From Chalciporus piperatus (Eukaryota; Basidiomycota; Agaricomycetes; Boletales; Boletaceae), in the NCBI GenBank assembly GCA_038093975.1, contig JBBPTG010000179.1:1-50512 (forward strand): DNA of 50,512 nt, given 5' to 3'. Positions 46,451 through 50,512 of the stretch are shown piece after piece (within the stretch, counting starts at the first letter, position 1; each line of letters begins with the position of its first letter). The notes under the pieces were generated by a model, which searched no databases, was not told the DNA's origin, and worked only from the letters and a program-made list of their open reading frames with translations. The translations under genes were made by a program, and so were the position numbers.

Positions 46451-48947
46451 ATGTCCAATGAAGTGTACGAATCTTCCCAGCATGACGATCGGCCTCTTCG
46501 CACACTTTCTGGGCACACAGACCGGATCTTGACGATGGCGTACCTCCCTGATGGTCAACGGCTAGTGACCGGTTCTGAAGATAAGACGATTCGAATATGG
46601 ACGGTAGGAGATGGCAGGCAAGAAGGGAAGTCGATGGACCACGCGGCATACGTCATGCATCTTGCTGTGACGAGCGATGGAAGAAGGATAGTTGGGGTGG
46701 ATGTGAAGGGGAAAATCAGAGTGTGGGATGTGGCAACGCAGAAATACGTTGAAGATTGGAAACACGCAGAGACGTACTCCCGAATTGCGATTTCGGCAGA
46801 TGATCGACTCCTCGCGTATGGCAACAGGACGATCATCATTCAGGAGACGGATAGTCGACGAATCAAACACGAGATCGAGATTGATGGAGTGTCCTCACTC
46901 TGTTTTTCCCGTGATGGAACCAAACTAGCGATTGGGATAAAGGACATCTTCATCTACGACGTCGAGAGCGGGCGACCAATCCTTACGCTCGAGGGACACG
47001 AGAATTGGGTTAACTCTCTGCAGTGGTCGCGCGATGGTCGCAGGCTCTATTCTGCCTCTTCCGATAGAACGATTTGCTGTTGGAACATAGAAACGGGAGA
47101 ACAAACCGGACGACCATGGACAGGTCACACCGACTCTATTTGGTCACTTTCGCTTTCACAAGATGGCACAAAACTTGCAAGTGGGTCCGACGATCGGACT
47201 GTCCGTTTCTGGGATACATCCGGTCATCCCATCGGACACCCTCTGCAACACCCAGATCCAGTATTGACAGTCTGCATCTCTCCATCGAACGACGTCGTGG
47301 CAGCTGCAGCAGGATATGGAAAAATATCTATTTGGCGCGTTCCATGGCGGAGCGACGAGGACCAGGTATTTCATCCATTAGCTGTCCTGCAGCATACGCC
47401 AAACGCTTATACACAGTCGAGCGAACGTACTCCTCTACCAATACCATCCGAATCATCCGAGATCACCACTACCACCGCCTACCAGACCACGCGTACGCTA
47501 GATCGGAGAAACTCACGCAATCCCGAAAACGCTCCAGAGACGTGCGCCGATTCACTTCAGGTAACATTGGCAGCTCGCCTACCGCTTCGCAAAGTCGTGT
47601 TCATCAGTCATTAGGGAGTTTATCCTTCACAGCCATCCGATAGCGCTCATGGAATCTCATTCGCCGCCCCATCTATGACACCTCAAGTCGCTCCACCGCC
47701 AGCAGGATCGACCCTGCCGCATGGTCTGACGTCCCAACGTTCCCTCACGGCGCCACTCGATCTCACCCAGTTTATCGTCAAGCTTGATGACAGGTACTCG
47801 GAAGGAGGCGCCTTTGGTGATGTCTATAGATGCCATTGGAACGGCCCTACAGGCGCCACCGAGGTTGCCGTCAAATCGTTCAGGTTCAGGTTCACGTTGG
47901 ACAAAGGGAACGACGCTTCTCATTCAGTGAAGGTAATTGGATATTTTCACGCTGTCGAGGCGCGGATGTATGCTGACTCATGACGTGATACTACTTAGAT
48001 GATCCATCGAGAACTTGGGATATGGAGGAGATTGGATCATCCGAACATTGTGCCATTCCTGGGTATCGCGACTGGTTTTGGAATGCACGGTTCACTTGCA
48101 CTCGTCTCCACATGGATGCCGAATGGGAGCCTTCACAATTTCCTCGAAAACCATGGGGAACAGCTCCATGTCGCCCATCAACTCAAGTTTGTACGTTGCC
48201 CACGTGTCTTCTTATCGGTCTACTCATCCGTTCATGACAGTTGTGGGACATCGCCAATGGACTCGATTACTGTATGTCCGCGCCGCTGATCCCGGGACGT
48301 TATATTGACAATACCATACAGTGCACTCTTTCCGCGTATCTCCTATCGTCCACGGGGATCTCAATGGCGTATGTCACAATAGATCTCAGATATACAGGTC
48401 CACTAATCACACCGTAGAACAACGTACTTGTGGATGAAAATTTCATCGCACGCCTAGCTGATTTTGGCTATTCTACGGTGGTGGGAAAGATACCTGAAGC
48501 ATTAACATACCTTCAGAGATCCACTGCACGACCAGGTGCAATACGGTGGTGTGCACCAGAACTGATCCTTACTGAAGAAGAAGGAAAACCACCCGAAAGG
48601 ACCCCCAAGAGTGACATCTACTCTTTTGGATGCCTTGCCATGCAGGTTCGTCTGGGAGACACACGTGTGAATCCATGTTAACGCCAATTTCTTTGTAGGT
48701 GTTTTCGGGCGAACAACCATGGTCGGAAGTTTGGGAAGAGGCTGCAATCCCTGTTCGAATGTTCAAGGGACAGAAGCCCAAGCGTCCGACATCACGGACG
48801 ATGGATGATCACCATTGGGAATTCGTTCAATGGTGCTTGTCATCGCCCGAGGAGCGGCCTACAGCAGCACTGCTGGCTTCTGTTCTTCAGGAGTTCTTGA
48901 GCTCCTGCCGGCAATCCCCATCCCTTCGTGATATGATTTCGTCGTGA
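46451..48947 (+). CDS. WD40 propeller-protein kinase fusion, copy 3
   Basis: Eight exons: 46451-47365, 47417-47560, 47633-47932, 47999-48190, 48241-48271, 48322-48368, 48418-48645, 48699-48947; 701 residues. It has the same plan as copy 1: a seven-bladed propeller (1-305), an S/T linker and a kinase domain with GGAFGDVY, VAVKSF, HRELGIW, HGDLNGNN, ADFG and APE all intact. Exon 3 (300 nt) equals the sum of exons 3 and 4 of copy 1 (231 + 69), so the intron between them has been lost exactly. The first intron is 51 nt with no stop, so reading through would add 17 residues. It lies opposite in orientation to copies 1 and 2, about 26 kb away, and is followed by an inverted repeat block. Confidence 0.87.
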
Positions 48948-49099
48948 TCGTGAAGAGGCTTCAGCACTCATAGCGTTTGTACGTTGGCTTGTGAGTTTGT
49001 CTCGATATCCACCCTGCCTTTCACGAATTCCGTGAAATGTATTTCATGCCATTCACCATGTTCGAAGCAAGCGCCAGACGCGTATCCGTCCACACGAAA

Positions 49100-50300
49100 T
49101 CGTGTCTACAATATGGTATGTATACGGTATACGGTATGCCATTACGCGCGTCATCCGAAACGTCGACGGTTCGTCCTTGACACTAATAGTCTCCATACAT
49201 GAGCCTCGTGATCCATGTCACACTGTCCAGTGTCAGGCGTCGGATCAGGTCCGAAGCTCGGTTTTGGGTTTCATTGCCGGTGATTCTTGCAGGCTGCCAC
49301 TGCCACGAGAGTGGCTGGGCACGGTGACAGTTAACCCCCTGCGTCATCGACGTCCACGCTGAGGCCGTCGGATGTGGTAGATGACGTCTTCCTGTGCCCT
49401 CCAGGGGTATGTGCGTCAGCGGTCGGCACGTCTACCTTTACATGTGCTTTAACGACTGATTGTGAGTCCTCCGCGCTTATATGCGACGTTTTCAATGGAT
49501 TTCGCTACACGATGGAATAAGGCGAGACAAGAATCATGTTCACTGCACGCGATCGGAAGGATAGGAATGAACTCACAAGTGCAAAGACAACCCCACGGTA
49601 TACGAAACCGAAAATTCCTTTGAACTCTGGGTGGGTATAGGGTATCCCGGTGTTGGAAAGATGATAGACTGACGACTACCTGCACGCATATACGGTAGGT
49701 GATTAAACGATGGCTGGCAAGTCGTCAGCGAGCAAACAACTGAAAGCTTGAATTCGCGCCCTCGGCGCCGAGAGAGTTGCCTTCCTCTTGCTGGGTGACC
49801 GTCACCTTTGCTTTGCCCTTTCCTCCGTTTGCAGAAACTTGAGGAGGCTCGATAGCCCCATCCGGGCCAGATTCCTCGTAAACTCTCACAACCAGAGCTC
49901 CCTCCGTGGGTGGCATTTGGAGCGACCATGGAATCGCCACAGAGGTTTCCTCTCACAGGGACTTTATGCTCCCCACACTCACTGCGTCCGTGTCCGCTTC
50001 TTCCACTTCAACAGTCGCAGTTGCATGCCATAAAGTCGTCCTTGGGAGTGCCATTTGTTCAAATTCTTGTCGTCTGTAGTCGACTCGCGGCGCGGTGTCC
50101 TTGCAGTGCAGCTGCCATGTACCATGTACCCCCGGAAATAGATCCTGTAGCACATGCTGAGACAGCTGCTGTGCGGCCCAGCCGGGGCAAGGTGTTCGCG
50201 GGCGTTGCCCATCACCAGGATAATTAGCGCGGATATTGAGGGGAACATTAGAATGTCGAATGTAGCAACGCAGGGACTCGTCGAAGCTTGGAAACACACG
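49100..50300 (-). repeat. Inverted copy of the 20.59-21.74 kb block
   Basis: Reads as the reverse complement of the block upstream of copy 2, from the GTATACC array near 49121 to the WD40 remnant near 50300. Similarity is clear but broken by indels. The two inverted copies are about 27 kb apart. Confidence 0.65.
49850..50040 (+). pseudogene. Second fragment of the serine-rich protein gene
   Basis: DNA around 49860-50010 aligns with 44815-44980 of the serine-rich gene (ATTCCTCGTAAACTCTC, GGTGGCATTTGGAGCGACCAT, ACTTTATGCT) but with deletions and frame changes. It is closer to the fragment at 20800-20960 than to the intact gene, as expected if both travelled with the repeat block. Confidence 0.6.
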
Positions 50301-50313
50301 GCGGCGGAGACGT
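50200..50313 (+). pseudogene. Remnant of a fourth WD40-kinase gene
   Basis: The plus strand reads ISADIEGNIRMSNVATQGL then EAWKHT before a stop, matching the third-blade region of copies 1-3 (ISADYEGKVRVWDVATQEV, DWKHT). The key WD tryptophan is changed and nothing of the rest of the gene follows, so it is a truncated relic. Confidence 0.7.
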
Positions 50314-50512
50314 GATGTACTACACGGACTTTTTTTTCTTCTCTACAAGTTATAGCCGATGGCTCCGAGTACTGTTAGTCGGCGTACATCTGAATGAGAC
50401 TGAATTTGCTCTGACGGTACTACAACTGGGAAACTGGGAACATGCAGTCCAATCGAGTTGCTCAGGGCGTTACATTTGGGTTCGCACCCCGACACGCTCG
50501 CTTGCAAATTAC
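50301..50512. other. Window edge, nothing supported
   Basis: No gene or motif recognised after the WD40 remnant. Confidence 0.4.

Noticed and set aside
1..50512. t/rRNA genes and CRISPR arrays
   Set aside because: No tRNA B-box/acceptor pairing, no rRNA core sequence and no regularly spaced repeats were seen by eye. A tRNAscan run would be decisive.

Overview
The window is nuclear DNA of a filamentous basidiomycete, most likely an agaricomycete. Genes are dense and split by many introns of about 45-80 nt with GT..AG ends. The recognisable proteins are fungal: an Nrd1-type RRM protein, Elongator subunit ELP1, EFG1, GGPP synthase, a penta-EF-hand protein, a HET-domain protein and WD40/kinase proteins. 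A Rhizoctonia-like (Ceratobasidiaceae) source is a guess based on the WD40 and kinase genes. All gene models were spliced by hand, using frame closure and family similarity.

Layout. 0-5 kb: nrd1-like RNA-binding protein, then an unknown protein with a paralogue at 41.5-42.3 kb. 5.4-8.1 kb (minus): two tandem copies of a gene with a ubiquitin-like N-terminus and a SUMO-like C-terminus; the distal copy is broken. 8.6-10.46 kb: a Helitron remnant with a clear 3' end. 11.7-14.2 kb (minus): a frameshifted HET gene with an N-terminal CCHC knuckle. 14.7-20.5 kb (minus): two intact genes, each fusing a seven-bladed WD40 propeller to a C-terminal protein kinase, with decayed repeat blocks around them. 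22-24.6 kb: a GLEBS/Nup98-like repeat protein facing a penta-EF-hand gene. 25.9-27.3 kb: aldo-keto reductase. 28.8-30.8 kb: a multi-exon membrane protein. 31.3-37.4 kb: ELP1 divergent from EFG1. 38.7-40.2 kb (minus): GGPP synthase. 41.5-45.5 kb: the second unknown paralogue, a DUF1763-like protein, a 67-residue protein and a serine-rich protein. 46.4-50.3 kb: a third intact WD40-kinase gene on the plus strand, followed by an inverted copy of the 20.5-21.7 kb repeat block that ends in a fourth, broken WD40 fragment.

How the parts relate. Conserved housekeeping genes (RNA binding, tRNA wobble modification, rRNA processing, isoprenoid synthesis, Ca2+ signalling) are interleaved with fast-evolving accessory genes. 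The accessory genes (WD40-kinase, HET, tandem ubiquitin-like, serine-rich) show duplication, inversion, frameshifts and mobile DNA nearby. The best candidate for an undescribed system is the WD40-kinase fusion family: three full-length copies of 668-701 residues with a conserved exon plan, and a kinase with HGD in place of HRD. Its architecture suggests a sensor joined to a kinase effector, but that function is inferred only. Four genes also carry an intron that appears to use a GC donor.
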